Shown here: in pieces, positions 35,671 through 45,340 of the stretch | Layout: the number at the start of each line of letters is the position of its first letter | Numbering within the stretch: position 1 is the first letter of the stretch | NCBI GenBank assembly: GCA_025210655.1 | Contig: JAOARG010000022.1 | Coordinates: forward strand, 1-64,000 | Reading direction: 5' to 3' | From: Bacillota bacterium | Lineage (GTDB): Bacteria; Bacillota; Clostridia; Peptostreptococcales; Acidaminobacteraceae | DNA: 64,000 nucleotides | Translations under genes and position numbers: made by a program | The notes under the pieces: generated by a model | Told to the model about the DNA's origin: nothing | What the model saw: only the letters and a program-made list of their open reading frames with translations | The model's database searches: none

Positions 35671-35790
35671 CTAGTGTAATGTATGTACATTACGTCTAGT
35701 ACTTACAATGTTCGTGACTAGTGCAGAGTTGATTAACTCTTGGCGACTAGTACTGATTATTTTAATCAGCGACCAAGGAAATTTTCCTAG
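35671..35790. repeat. Palindrome string with CGACTAGTnC spacers
   Basis: Five dyads occur in a row: GTAATGTA/TACATTAC (35676-35693), CTAGT..ACTAG (35696-35721), AGAGTT/AACTCT (35725-35740), CTGATTA/TAATCAG (35753-35769) and AGGAAA/TTTCCT (35776-35788). The spacers GTCTAGTAC, GTGACTAGTGC, GGCGACTAGTAC and GCGACCAAG are variants of one word. It lies immediately before the tape measure gene. Confidence 0.8.
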
Positions 35791-35821
35791 GGGAAAATAA
35801 TTAATAGAAAGAAGGTGAAGT

Positions 35822-37672
35822 ATGGAAAACATTATAGGAAAAGAAGAGATAGATAATCTTAAAGAGGCGGATACACTTCTAAGCTCATTAAGAAATTCAT
35901 TGGATTCACTCAAAGGTAGGAAAATAAAAATAACTAATGCTCAAGCTAATAGAAGAATTGAGCAAACTAGTGACATGGTAGAACAGCTTGGTAAGGATAT
36001 TGATAATTTATTGTCTAAAGAGGTAGAACTAAAGACAAATGGTGCTGAAACAAATGTTTTGAAGGTATCAAATATGATGGCTTCAATGAATCAAGATATA
36101 GAAAAATCAAGTTCTTTGAATTTAAAAGGAAACTTTAAGGATAGATTAGGAAAGATAAAAGAGTCAACTAAAGAAATGGCTAAAAAAGGTCATCAGATGG
36201 TTATCGATATGAAGCTAGGCGACAAAGCTAAGGGAGCATTTGATATAGTCAAAAGTTCGATTAGTAATATTAGAAGTAAAGTTAAAGATTCTAAACAGAA
36301 TGAGTTAGAAGTATTCACTGGGGACTCTGATGAAAATGTTGAAGAGACAACAGGGATGATAGATAAGTTAAAGAAAATGGCAGGAGACATTATGGTCAGG
36401 CTTAATATACAGGATGGTCTTAGAGCTGTTTTTGATAGAGCAAAAGAACTTGACTCCACCTTGGGTGGTAAGTTTGATGCTATAGGCGAAAAGTGGGAAA
36501 GTATCAAGTCTTCCTTCATGGACAAAATAGCATTAGGTGTTTCTCCAGAGCTTTCGAAAATGGCAGACTCATTAATGGATATTTTGGCAAATGTGAATTT
36601 TGATGGTGTAGGAGAAGCAATTGGCGGTGTTTTGGGAACTGTAGGTCAAAGTATAAATGGTTTGCTAGATCAAATAAAAAGTAATCCTGATGCAATAAAA
36701 GGAATGTTTGACACTATTAATTCTGCTGCATCTAGTCTCGGTGGTGCTTTACAAACCGCTTTTCAAATGGCGAAACCACTCCTAGATTTTGTTATTGCCA
36801 ATCCAGGTTTTGCATTAGGTTTTGCAGGTTCTATATTCGTTGCAGCTAAGTCAGTAGGGTTTTTAGTTACATCAATAAACACTATTAAGAGTGTAATAAA
36901 GACCTTTAGAAAGTTGAAAAAGACTTTATCAGCCTTAAAGAAAATTACTGGAGGTGCTATGAAGAAGATGCTTGGTAGCATTAAGGGATTTGCTAAAAAT
37001 GCTATGGGGGCACTTAAATCATTTTTTACTTTCTTGATGGCTAATCCTATTATACTTGTAATTACAGGGATAATCATTTTAATAATGTTATTATATCAAG
37101 CATGGAAAAATAATTGGGGTGGTATGAGGGATATACTAACAAATGTTTGGGATGGTATGATGGCTGGATTTGCCACAGGAGTATCATTCTTTATAAAAGG
37201 CATAAATAGCATTATTGATATCATCAACAAAATTCCTGGTATTGAAATATCTAAGATGGAGGAACCTGGATGGGTTAAGGATTCTATTGAAAAAGTCAAA
37301 GAAATCAAAAAAGTCAAGGAAGTACAGGACGAAAAGGATGAGCTTCTTAATGAACACTTAGCTATGAAGAATAGATCCAAGATGGAAGAGATACCTAAGG
37401 TGGATGAAATTGATAACTCATCTTTTGAAGGTATTGTTGGTGATACTTCAAGTATTGATCCGAGTCAATATGTAGGTGGTGACGAGTCTTTTGATTATGA
37501 AAATATAGATACATCATCAATGGGATCAAAGAAAAACCAAGTTAACTACAATGGCACAATAAATATAAATAAACTTGCGGATCAATTTGTTATAAAAGAA
37601 GAAGCTGATGTAACTAAGATCATCCAGTCTCTTGTTGACAAATTGACGGAAACAAGGATTAATTTTGCTTAG
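35822..37672 (+). CDS. Tape measure protein
   Basis: The 616-residue protein has a long helical N-terminus with coiled coils (about 1-200), Gly/Ala-rich hydrophobic segments in the middle (about 310-350 and 395-440), and a more polar C-terminus ending in a short beta segment that contains NQVNYNGTININ. This is the standard profile of phage tape measure proteins, which set tail length and help penetrate the membrane. At the family's usual about 1.5 angstroms per residue the tail would be roughly 90 nm. It follows the chaperone gene, as expected. Confidence 0.88.
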   Translation: MENIIGKEEIDNLKEADTLLSSLRNSLDSLKGRKIKITNAQANRRIEQTSDMVEQLGKDIDNLLSKEVELKTNGAETNVLKVSNMMASMNQDIEKSSSLNLKGNFKDRLGKIKESTKEMAKKGHQMVIDMKLGDKAKGAFDIVKSSISNIRSKVKDSKQNELEVFTGDSDENVEETTGMIDKLKKMAGDIMVRLNIQDGLRAVFDRAKELDSTLGGKFDAIGEKWESIKSSFMDKIALGVSPELSKMADSLMDILANVNFDGVGEAIGGVLGTVGQSINGLLDQIKSNPDAIKGMFDTINSAASSLGGALQTAFQMAKPLLDFVIANPGFALGFAGSIFVAAKSVGFLVTSINTIKSVIKTFRKLKKTLSALKKITGGAMKKMLGSIKGFAKNAMGALKSFFTFLMANPIILVITGIIILIMLLYQAWKNNWGGMRDILTNVWDGMMAGFATGVSFFIKGINSIIDIINKIPGIEISKMEEPGWVKDSIEKVKEIKKVKEVQDEKDELLNEHLAMKNRSKMEEIPKVDEIDNSSFEGIVGDTSSIDPSQYVGGDESFDYENIDTSSMGSKKNQVNYNGTININKLADQFVIKEEADVTKIIQSLVDKLTETRINFA

Positions 37673-37683
37673 GGGGTGAATAA

Positions 37684-38304
37684 ATGAATATTATTTTTAA
37701 ACATGTGGGTGAGACAAGGGTAAGGGAGTTTATTCTCCCTATTCCACCTAAAACTATCGAAGTCAAAACCGGGGTGGATAACCAGATAGTCAACCTACTT
37801 AATAAAGGAGAAGTGCTTATAAAAGGCAATAAAAAACTTGATAGTATAACAATCAAGTCATTTTTCCCGGCCCAAGAGTATTCTTACAGAAAAAGTGATT
37901 ATATAGTACCTTATCAGTTTGTGAGGCTATTTAGAATGTGGCAGTTTGACGATAAAAGACCTATATCTGTGACTTTTGAAGGAACTGATATTAAGGAGCA
38001 TAGCTTTTTAATTAATAGCTTTTCTTATGGTCATAAGGACAGTACAGGTGATGTATATTTTACCCTTGAACTTGTTGAGTATGTAAGCTTAAACATAAAT
38101 AAAAGAGATACATCAAAACTTCAAGAGGATAAGATAAATAATCGTGAAAATGGATCTACAGTTTACACAGTAGTAGCTGGTGACACTCTATGGAAAATAT
38201 CAAAAAGATTTACCGGTAAGGGAGAAAATTGGTCAAGTATTGCTGAGAAAAATGGGATTAAAGACCCTAAGCTTCTCCAAATAGGGACGGTGCTTAAAAT
38301 ATGA
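37684..38304 (+). CDS. xkdP: LysM-containing tail protein (XkdP-like)
   Basis: This 206-residue protein has an N-terminal baseplate-hub type domain (FKHVGETRVREFILPIPPKTIEVKTG) and a C-terminal LysM motif (about 155-206, YTVVAGDTLWKISKRFTG). It sits between tape measure and hub genes, like XkdP, and probably links tube to baseplate and touches peptidoglycan. The stop overlaps the next start by four bases. Confidence 0.9.
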   Translation: MNIIFKHVGETRVREFILPIPPKTIEVKTGVDNQIVNLLNKGEVLIKGNKKLDSITIKSFFPAQEYSYRKSDYIVPYQFVRLFRMWQFDDKRPISVTFEGTDIKEHSFLINSFSYGHKDSTGDVYFTLELVEYVSLNINKRDTSKLQEDKINNRENGSTVYTVVAGDTLWKISKRFTGKGENWSSIAEKNGIKDPKLLQIGTVLKI

Positions 38305-39248
38305 TAAAAGTATATTTGGTAAAAGATAAGGCACAGTATGATATTAGTGATTATATTGTTAGCCTTAAATGGTCAGGTGATTTAGATGGGGCAGCGAGAA
38401 AGATATCTGTTGATTTTCTTCAAAATGATGAAATGAAAGAGCTGGAAATGGATAATGGGGATATGTTAGAAGTAATCCATGATGGTAAATCAATATTTCA
38501 GGGATATATATTCTCGCTTGAGATAGAAGGTGGAGGAACTACTGCCAGTTATGTTGCCTATGACGGTCTTATTTACTTAATTAAATCCAAAGGGACATAC
38601 AATTTTAAAAATATGGCTTCAAGGCAAATTATTGATATTTTATCTGAGAAGTTTGGATTTGAAGTAGGAATCTTACCTAGTATAAATACTAAGTGCTCAA
38701 GGATTTTTCAAGATAAAAGTGTATATGAAATAATTAAAGAAGTATACGAAATTGAAGGTAAAAAGAACAATGATAAATATGTAATCGAAATGAATAATGG
38801 TGTTTTAGAAATCTTTGAGTATGGGAGAAGATATGTTGAAAACAAATTGGAAGACAATATCAATTTAATTTCACTTAAGTACAGTGAAAGTATTGAGGAT
38901 ATGGTATCAAAAGTAATGGTTTTAGACGACAAGGACAATAAAATAGATGTACTTGTTGATAGTGAACTGACTGATAAATATGGAAGTATTCAAAATGTTT
39001 ACAAGGAAGAGGATGGTATAGATTATAGATCTGGAGCTAAGGATAAGATGAAGGGCCCAGATAAGGTATATAGTATAGATGCATTAGGAGATATTGGATG
39101 TACAACTGGAAAATCAGTATATATCAAGGATAGTACTACTGGTATAACTGGGGAGTTTTATATTAGTGGAGATGAGCATAGTTTCTCTTCAAATAGTCAT
39201 ACAATGAGTCTAAACCTAGTGCTGAAAGAAAAGGAGGATGAAAAGTGA
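38301..39248 (+). CDS. xkdQ: Baseplate hub protein (XkdQ-like)
   Basis: This 315-residue protein has the late-control D/XkdQ-type fold: an N-terminal beta domain (KVYLVKDKAQYDISDYIVSLKWSGDLDGAARKI...), the SLEIEGGGTTASYVAYDGLIYL segment, then a repeat-like domain. It is the gp27/VgrG-like hub that holds the spike. It overlaps both neighbours by four bases. Confidence 0.88.
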   Translation: MIKVYLVKDKAQYDISDYIVSLKWSGDLDGAARKISVDFLQNDEMKELEMDNGDMLEVIHDGKSIFQGYIFSLEIEGGGTTASYVAYDGLIYLIKSKGTYNFKNMASRQIIDILSEKFGFEVGILPSINTKCSRIFQDKSVYEIIKEVYEIEGKKNNDKYVIEMNNGVLEIFEYGRRYVENKLEDNINLISLKYSESIEDMVSKVMVLDDKDNKIDVLVDSELTDKYGSIQNVYKEEDGIDYRSGAKDKMKGPDKVYSIDALGDIGCTTGKSVYIKDSTTGITGEFYISGDEHSFSSNSHTMSLNLVLKEKEDEK

Positions 39249-39613
39249 AAAAAGATCCATGCATAAAACTACTGGAAACCATAAGGGCTGAAGGTAGTAA
39301 ATATAATCCTCCAGAAATAAGGCTTGCTAGGGTGCTTTCGCCCTTACCAAGTCTACAAATATCTATAGGGGATTTAGTTTTAAATAGTGATGATTTATAC
39401 TTATCTACTTCCTTAATGGAGAGGGAATTTGAGGCAACCTTTATAGGAGATATAAAGGGAAGAATGGATGAAGAAGAAAAGGAAATAAAAGAAAGTATGA
39501 TGATAGGACAAATAAGTCTAAAGTCGACACTTTCTATAGGGGATTTACTGGTGGTTTATCCATTTAATAATTCTCAAAAATATATTGTAATTGGAAAGGT
39601 TGTGAGTTTATAA
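39245..39613 (+). CDS. xkdR: Baseplate spike-region protein (DUF2577, XkdR-like)
   Basis: This 122-residue, beta-rich protein matches DUF2577 by size, order and content (IRLARVLSPLPSLQISIGDLVL, then SIGDLLVVYPFNNSQKYIVIGKV). It lies between hub and DUF2634 genes. An OB-fold spike base is likely. Overlaps of four bases and one base with its neighbours point to coupled translation. Confidence 0.82.
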   Translation: MKKDPCIKLLETIRAEGSKYNPPEIRLARVLSPLPSLQISIGDLVLNSDDLYLSTSLMEREFEATFIGDIKGRMDEEEKEIKESMMIGQISLKSTLSIGDLLVVYPFNNSQKYIVIGKVVSL

Positions 39614-40026
39614 TGTCATTATTTCCAAAAAAGAAGATCGAGAAAAAAGAAATAGAATCAAATTTACCCATGTTCACTGAGTATAAGTGGGATTTTGACA
39701 AGGATGAAATAAAACTACTTGATGGTAAAACAGAGATTGTCACAGGTGTGGAAGCCTTAAAAGTTTGGGTTTATAAAACTCTAAAAACTGATAGATATAA
39801 ATATCTAGGATATAGCTGGAATTATGGAAGTGAGATAGAAGATCTCTTAGGAAAAGTAATGGGACAAGAAAGCATAAATATCCAAGTTGAAAAAAGACTT
39901 AGGGATGCACTAATTAATGACTATATTAAAGATTTAGATGAAATGCTTATAGAAAATGTAGGCGATAAGCTAAATATCAGTTTTACCATAGATACGATTT
40001 ACGGAAGGGGGAGCATAAATGTATAA
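39613..40026 (+). CDS. xkdS: Baseplate protein (DUF2634, XkdS-like, gp25-type)
   Basis: This 137-residue protein has the DUF2634/gp25-like pattern: PMFTEYKWDFDKDEIKLLDGKTEIVTGVEALKVWVYKTLKTDRYKYLGYSWNYGSEIEDLLG. Gp25-like proteins start the wedge that nucleates the sheath. It overlaps the baseplate J gene by eight bases. Confidence 0.88.
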   Translation: MSLFPKKKIEKKEIESNLPMFTEYKWDFDKDEIKLLDGKTEIVTGVEALKVWVYKTLKTDRYKYLGYSWNYGSEIEDLLGKVMGQESINIQVEKRLRDALINDYIKDLDEMLIENVGDKLNISFTIDTIYGRGSINV

Positions 40027-41071
40027 GCAAATGACAGAGGATTATATTAGAAATAGAATTTTGGAAGGTATAAAAAACGATCTTTCGAAAACAGAAGGTA
40101 CTCTTACCTATGATAGTGTAGCTCCAGTAGCTATTGAGATTTCAACACTTTACGGTGAACTTGATAGGATATTGACTCAAGGGTATTTACCTACTTCTAG
40201 TGGTCAATTTTTAGATCTTAAGGCAGGGGAACACGGTATAGAAAGAAAACAAGGTAATAAATCTAAAGGTATACTAAAAATCCAAGGAGAAACAGGAAGT
40301 ATAGTTCCAAAGGATACAATGGTTTCAACAAATTCGGGACTTACATTTAAGATTATTGAAGAAGTTGTTGTAGGGATTGAAGGACATGTATTAGCTAGTA
40401 TTGAAGCTATGGAAATAGGATCAAGATATAATGTTCCATCCAATAGTATAAGAACTATAAATCTTAGTCTTGCAGGGGTTGTCAATGTTTTTAATGAAAA
40501 TCCAACTGGAGAAGGATACGATATTGAAACAGATGAGCAATTACTTGATAGGCTACTTTTAAAGGTACAAAAGCCAGCAACATCAGGTAACAAATATCAC
40601 TATCTACAGTGGGCAAAGGAAATTCAAGGTATTGGAGATGCAGTAGTATATCCAAGATGGAATGGTCCCATGTCGGTTAAAATAGTTCTTGTTGATAATA
40701 ACAATATGCCTGTAGTAAGTGAGAAAGTAGCAGAAGTAAAAAAGCATATTGAGGATTTAAGACCAATTGGAGCAGATGTAACAGTTCTTAGTGCTGCAGG
40801 TCTAGAAATGAATATTGAAGCTACAGTAGAACTTGAAGCTGGAGCTGATAAAAAAGTTGTTGAAGATATCTTCAAGGAAAGATTACTAGAATATTTTAAA
40901 GGGATAAGCCTTGAAAATGGAAAGGTCTATTACTCAAAAGTTGGTAGTATCTTAATGGGAGTTGAGGGAGTAGTTAACTATCCGTCACTTACTGTAAATG
41001 GAGGAAACTCTGATGTAAGTCTTAGTGATGAGCAAGTAGCCATAGTAGGAAGGGTGGTTTTAAATGGATAA
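40019..41071 (+). CDS. xkdT: Baseplate J-like protein (XkdT)
   Basis: This 350-residue protein has the Baseplate_J pattern: the AVEIS/LYGELDRILTQGYLPTSSGQFLDLKAGEHGIER N-terminus, the EGYDIETDEQLLDRLLLKVQKPATSGNKYHYLQWAKEIQGIGDAVVYP core and the C-terminal EILKERL-type helix. It forms the baseplate wedge ring, linking hub and fibres. It overlaps the following gene by eight bases. Confidence 0.92.
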   Translation: MYKQMTEDYIRNRILEGIKNDLSKTEGTLTYDSVAPVAIEISTLYGELDRILTQGYLPTSSGQFLDLKAGEHGIERKQGNKSKGILKIQGETGSIVPKDTMVSTNSGLTFKIIEEVVVGIEGHVLASIEAMEIGSRYNVPSNSIRTINLSLAGVVNVFNENPTGEGYDIETDEQLLDRLLLKVQKPATSGNKYHYLQWAKEIQGIGDAVVYPRWNGPMSVKIVLVDNNNMPVVSEKVAEVKKHIEDLRPIGADVTVLSAAGLEMNIEATVELEAGADKKVVEDIFKERLLEYFKGISLENGKVYYSKVGSILMGVEGVVNYPSLTVNGGNSDVSLSDEQVAIVGRVVLNG

Positions 41072-41600
41072 GATCAAAGAACTAAAATCATACCTTCCAG
41101 AATTTCTAGTATCCCAGGAACCACTAAAAAGTATATACGAGGCCGAGGGGAATATTCTAAATGAACTTTCCCTTTCTTTAGATGATTCATTAAATCAGTA
41201 CTTTGTAGATACAGCTACATGGGGATTAGAGGCATGGGAAAAGTTTGTTGGTATTCCAACCGATAAAAACAAATCCCTAGATGATAGAAGGGGCCTTATA
41301 AAAACAAAACTCATAGGTCAAGGTAAAGTAACTACAAATTATATAGAAGAAATCTTCAGAGCCTATCCAAATGGAGAAGTGGATGTAGTAGAAGATTTTT
41401 CAGACAATGTAATAAAGATTCATTTTAAAAGCTTGATAGGTGTGCCAGACAACCTTAACACATTCATCTCATCTTTAGAGGAAGTCTTTCCGTCACACTT
41501 ACCATATAAATTTCAGTTTCAGTTCCTCACAATAGCAATGGTCGAAGCCATGACATTAGAGGAACTGGAACAACAAACACTAGACAAATTTGAACACTAG
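41064..41600 (+). CDS. xkdU: Baseplate wedge/tail protein (DUF2313, XkdU-like)
   Basis: This 178-residue protein is in the XkdU/DUF2313 (YmfQ) position and has its pattern: LKSYLPEFLVSQEPLKSIYEAEGNILNELSLSLDDSLNQYFVDTATWGLEAWEKFVGI then DDRRGLIKTKLIGQGKVT. It is the wedge element (gpI-like) to which fibres attach. Confidence 0.88.
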   Translation: MDKIKELKSYLPEFLVSQEPLKSIYEAEGNILNELSLSLDDSLNQYFVDTATWGLEAWEKFVGIPTDKNKSLDDRRGLIKTKLIGQGKVTTNYIEEIFRAYPNGEVDVVEDFSDNVIKIHFKSLIGVPDNLNTFISSLEEVFPSHLPYKFQFQFLTIAMVEAMTLEELEQQTLDKFEH

Positions 41601-41611
41601 GAGGTAGAAGA

Positions 41612-42184
41612 ATGAAAATTAAAATAGTAAACCATAAGCAAGATGAACAGAAACATATGATAGAAATAAGATATGAGCAGGAAACACTGATCAAAAACAG
41701 CGTAAACTGCAATGTAACCCTATACAAAGGAGAAACAGAGCATCTATCAGTAGATGAAATCTATACATTGGCATATCACAGAACAAAGTCAGAAATGGAA
41801 AGAGTATTCAGAGCAGTACAGTATGAGGAAGAAGAATTAAATCCAATACAGTTCAAAATCATAGAAGCAAAAGCACACAAAATAGAGCTCCAAGGGGATA
41901 CACATATAGTAAAGGAAAAAAGAAAAAAACAAGAGAATAAATTACAAGCAGTAGTAAAAGACCAGTACAATAAGCATTATAGTACAGGTCTTTTATCATT
42001 AGCAGAAAATCAAAAAGGAGTAGAGCTTATAGAGGATAAACTCCACATAAAATCAGATAAAGTCGATCAGATAAAAGTAAAAATGATACACGATGATATA
42101 GAAGATGAAGTTGTATTAGGAGTTAATAGAGTACAGTCTTCTAAGGGAATGTTTGCAAGGATTAAGGATAGATTGATTAAATAG
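41612..42184 (+). CDS. Unknown tailocin protein between wedge and fibres
   Basis: This 190-residue protein has an N-terminal beta part (about 1-50), a helical, charged middle and a beta C-terminus with RVQSSKGMFARIKDRLIK. It matches no family I know. It lies between the wedge gene and the first fibre cassette, with GGAGG upstream, so it may connect fibres to the wedge or assist their folding. Confidence 0.65.
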   Translation: MKIKIVNHKQDEQKHMIEIRYEQETLIKNSVNCNVTLYKGETEHLSVDEIYTLAYHRTKSEMERVFRAVQYEEEELNPIQFKIIEAKAHKIELQGDTHIVKEKRKKQENKLQAVVKDQYNKHYSTGLLSLAENQKGVELIEDKLHIKSDKVDQIKVKMIHDDIEDEVVLGVNRVQSSKGMFARIKDRLIK

Positions 42185-42199
42185 AGATGAGGTGGAAGA

Positions 42200-42748
42200 A
42201 TGTCAGAGAGGACAAGTAATTTAGGATTATTAAAAAAAGACCCAAGTGCTGAAGGTTCTGATAGATTTAGAATAAAAGAACTATTAAATGACAATTGGGA
42301 TATTATTGATGAAATAGTTCAAGAAGTGAAACAAGTTACCGAGTCAAACTCAAATCAAAGACATAATCATACTAATAAAGAGATCTTAGATGATATTTCG
42401 GTTAGTGACGTCGATTCATGGAATAAAAGTTTTAATAGTTTAAATTACGGACATAAAGTTATAAAATCAGAGAGTTTTAAAATAAGCATAAGTGAAATTA
42501 ACTCAGTTGTAAATTTGGTTGGAGATGAAAATATAGTAGTTACTATTTCAGCTGATAGTGAGATACCAGTTGGAACACAAATTGCTTTTATTACTCTTAA
42601 TGATCAAAGTATATCTTTTATTCCTGAAGAGGGATGTATTTTATATAGTAAAGATAATTATAGAAAACTTGATGGGAAATATTCTAGTGCATCATTAATT
42701 AAAAATGATGTTAATACTTGGGTTTTAGTAGGAGGATTAAAGGAGTAG
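42200..42748 (+). CDS. Tail fibre base, cassette 1
   Basis: This 182-residue protein begins SERTSNLGLLKKDPSAEGSDRFRIKELLNDNWDIID, the recurring N-terminal anchor of clostridial tail fibres. The same anchor occurs at 44341 and 45341. Its C-terminal about 95 residues (ESFKISISEINSVVNLV... to ...WVLVGGLKE) are paralogous to those of the 44341 product. It probably attaches to the baseplate and carries the next gene's product. Confidence 0.78.
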   Translation: MSERTSNLGLLKKDPSAEGSDRFRIKELLNDNWDIIDEIVQEVKQVTESNSNQRHNHTNKEILDDISVSDVDSWNKSFNSLNYGHKVIKSESFKISISEINSVVNLVGDENIVVTISADSEIPVGTQIAFITLNDQSISFIPEEGCILYSKDNYRKLDGKYSSASLIKNDVNTWVLVGGLKE

Positions 42749-42757
42749 GAGGTTGCT

Positions 42758-44326
42758 ATGTTATTAACTTTGGGGAATATATCTAGACGAAATAAGTATT
42801 CAGAAATCAAGTGTTCAGATTTCGAGAGTAATGAAATTTTATTAAGCGGAGGCAAAACAAATTTAGGTGGCAGAAGTACATGTTTAGTCAACAATATTAG
42901 GTATGAGTATATATTGATAGATGGTGTATATAAAATATTTAGGATAGAGAATCAGGTTATAACTAATATTGTAATCGTACACGAATCAGCAAAAGCTATT
43001 ACTGGTACAATTGCTTATCATAAAACAAGTAATAAATTACTAGTATCAGTTGATGATGGGATAGATGTTTTTATTAAGAAATTCGATTTGAATCTAGTGT
43101 ATGAATCTACGGACCATATTTATAAATTAAATAATAGTGAATTAGTTCATCATGTTATGCATATTAGTGATTATAAAGGAACACTGGCGGTTCAAGAGAA
43201 TAGATCAAATGCATGTGATACTTATCAAATAGAGTTTGATTTAAATAACTCAGGTAAAGTAATAAATGCAGTAGAAATTAGAACAGGGGGCTTTTTATAT
43301 AAGTCTAACGAAACAATTTCAACTACGATGAATGATGAATTTTGGTATACATCATATATTTCAAAGCACGATAAATTTGCATTGTATTTAACAACAAATA
43401 AAAGTACAGATGGTTTTACTAATCACGATGGATATAACTATAAAGTATTAGTACCATCTTCAGTCAATATTAATAGTCCAAGCTATATATATAGAAAAAA
43501 ACACGGGACTAACGTCGGGCGTTTATTTATTTCTTATACAGATGATATGAATAGATTGAAAGTACTTTATAGTGATGATGGTTTTAAAACTTTCCAGGCT
43601 TTAACAGGAAGCAGTATTAGAGCAAACCCTAGTATTACAGAGAATGAAAAGGGAGATATTATCATATTATCAAATGATGTGAATAATATTAGGAAAACTG
43701 TCATTAAAAATGGTACAGAAGTTTTATTGGCTGATGAAGTTTTGAGAGCAGGTATAAAACCTAATCTTTCTGAGAATCAACCAACTAATTATTCTGTTAG
43801 TGTTTATAATTTTATTTCAGGTGATGAAGTAAAAGTAGGTGGTAAATATCTGTTTAATAAATATTCAAAAAATATTTTATACTATAAGGGATATGAGAAT
43901 GAAATGTTAACAGGTGGTTTTGCAGAATCGTATTATGGAATGAACTTGAATTATAAGCCAATTATTAATAAAAATAAGAATGATATTACTATAACAGGTA
44001 TAAATTCGAATATAGATTATCCGTATGGTGGAGTGTCAACTAATTATCCAATAGATTTATCTCAGTACAAAAGAGTATTGATTGAGTGTAGTATTGAAGG
44101 TGTAATGGATGAAGAGATTCAAATCATACGATCTCCTATGAAATATAACTACGATGGAAATGATAGACAAATACGATATTTAAAAGATCAAGGTAGAAGT
44201 ATTGTACATACTCTGGATATCTCAAATTATGATGGAAGTATGTATGTTTTAGTATGGTTGGCAGATTACCAAACTGGGAGGGCTAAAAACACTGAAATGA
44301 GAATTACTAAAATTTGGCTAGAATAG
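42758..44326 (+). CDS. Putative receptor-binding protein, cassette 1
   Basis: This 522-residue, beta-rich protein contains stretches like YRKKHGTNVGRLFISYTDDMNRLKVLYSDDGFKTF, similar to the Asp-box style repeats of sialidase/beta-propeller surfaces. Its last about 110 residues end in ...MRITKIWLE and share the end pattern with the 44810 product (...IYRIWLE), so the two cassettes end in related tip domains. It is likely the receptor-binding part of the fibre in cassette 1. I know no closer family. Confidence 0.65.
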   Translation: MLLTLGNISRRNKYSEIKCSDFESNEILLSGGKTNLGGRSTCLVNNIRYEYILIDGVYKIFRIENQVITNIVIVHESAKAITGTIAYHKTSNKLLVSVDDGIDVFIKKFDLNLVYESTDHIYKLNNSELVHHVMHISDYKGTLAVQENRSNACDTYQIEFDLNNSGKVINAVEIRTGGFLYKSNETISTTMNDEFWYTSYISKHDKFALYLTTNKSTDGFTNHDGYNYKVLVPSSVNINSPSYIYRKKHGTNVGRLFISYTDDMNRLKVLYSDDGFKTFQALTGSSIRANPSITENEKGDIIILSNDVNNIRKTVIKNGTEVLLADEVLRAGIKPNLSENQPTNYSVSVYNFISGDEVKVGGKYLFNKYSKNILYYKGYENEMLTGGFAESYYGMNLNYKPIINKNKNDITITGINSNIDYPYGGVSTNYPIDLSQYKRVLIECSIEGVMDEEIQIIRSPMKYNYDGNDRQIRYLKDQGRSIVHTLDISNYDGSMYVLVWLADYQTGRAKNTEMRITKIWLE

Positions 44327-44340
44327 ATGAGGAGGGAACT

Positions 44341-44796
44341 ATGTCTGGAAGTACAAAATATCTAAATTTAACCATAGTAAATTCAGCGGTAGATAGATAT
44401 AAATATTTTAATATAGATGAAATGCTTAATAATAACTGGAATAAAATAGACTCATTTTATGGAAAACTAGATGAAGTCAAATTTGAGACAAAGAATTATG
44501 GAAATAGAAAGATTGGAAAGAGTAGTTTTAGGATTTCTAAAGAGTATGAGAATACTGTTATATATATGGATAATACAACAGAAGCATTAATCACGGTATC
44601 TAATGATTCGAATATTGATAATGATACTCAAATCATTTTAATAGCAAATAGTAGTTCAGAAGTCAAATTCATTACTGATGAAGGCGTTAATCTTCACAGT
44701 ATAGACAATAAAAGAATGATTAAAGGTCAATTTAGTTCTGTGACTTTAATAAAGTATAGTGATATTGATTGGTATCTTATAGGAGCTTTAAAATAA
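44341..44796 (+). CDS. Tail fibre base, cassette 2
   Basis: From ATG 44341 (GGAGGG six bases upstream) this 151-residue protein has the anchor KYLNLTIVNSAVDRYKYFNIDEMLNNNWNKIDSF and the same C-terminal beta domain as the 42200 product (SSFRISKEYENTVIYMD... WYLIGALK). It is thus a second copy of the cassette 1 base protein with considerable divergence. Confidence 0.75.
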   Translation: MSGSTKYLNLTIVNSAVDRYKYFNIDEMLNNNWNKIDSFYGKLDEVKFETKNYGNRKIGKSSFRISKEYENTVIYMDNTTEALITVSNDSNIDNDTQIILIANSSSEVKFITDEGVNLHSIDNKRMIKGQFSSVTLIKYSDIDWYLIGALK

Positions 44797-44809
44797 TAGG
44801 GAGGATATT

Positions 44810-45295
44810 ATGTTAGGATCAACGGGTTGTATAGCTAACCAGGATGAGTCATTAAGTTTATATGATGATGGTAATGAAAACATATCTATTACAGGTGGAT
44901 TGATAATAAATAATCAAATTGATTATTTTGGAATTAATGCTACTAGTGATGAATGGATGGTAAAAAAACCATCATATATTGAGGCGTCATGGCTACCAAG
45001 AGCAGGTTATGGTGGTTATAAGATGTACATTACTGGTAAGAAACTTATAGATGTTACTGATTATACAAAGTTAAAGGTTCATTTTACAAAAGAATCATCT
45101 ACGTCAGCAAGTGGAGCTGAACATTTGATTTTATTCTGTGGTAGAGATACTAAAACTATAGTAAATGTTGAAGACAATCAAATTGGTGAAGAGTTTTATG
45201 CAGAACTAGATATAGACAATATTAATGGAGAAATTCTTATAGGAGTTGCATTGTATTATTTAGAGGCAAAAATATATAGAATATGGCTAGAGTAA
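44810..45295 (+). CDS. Putative receptor-binding tip, cassette 2
   Basis: This 161-residue beta protein corresponds to the end domain of the 42758 product: NISITGG..., VTDYTKLKVHF and the final AKIYRIWLE match its DITITGI..., LSQYKRVLIEC and MRITKIWLE. It lacks the propeller-like middle of that protein, so cassette 2 would present a shorter tip. A GGGAGG site lies nine bases upstream. Confidence 0.65.
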   Translation: MLGSTGCIANQDESLSLYDDGNENISITGGLIINNQIDYFGINATSDEWMVKKPSYIEASWLPRAGYGGYKMYITGKKLIDVTDYTKLKVHFTKESSTSASGAEHLILFCGRDTKTIVNVEDNQIGEEFYAELDIDNINGEILIGVALYYLEAKIYRIWLE

Positions 45296-45340
45296 TTGCA
45301 ATATTAGTAATACTAAATGGTTTTCGGATAGGAGGATAAT

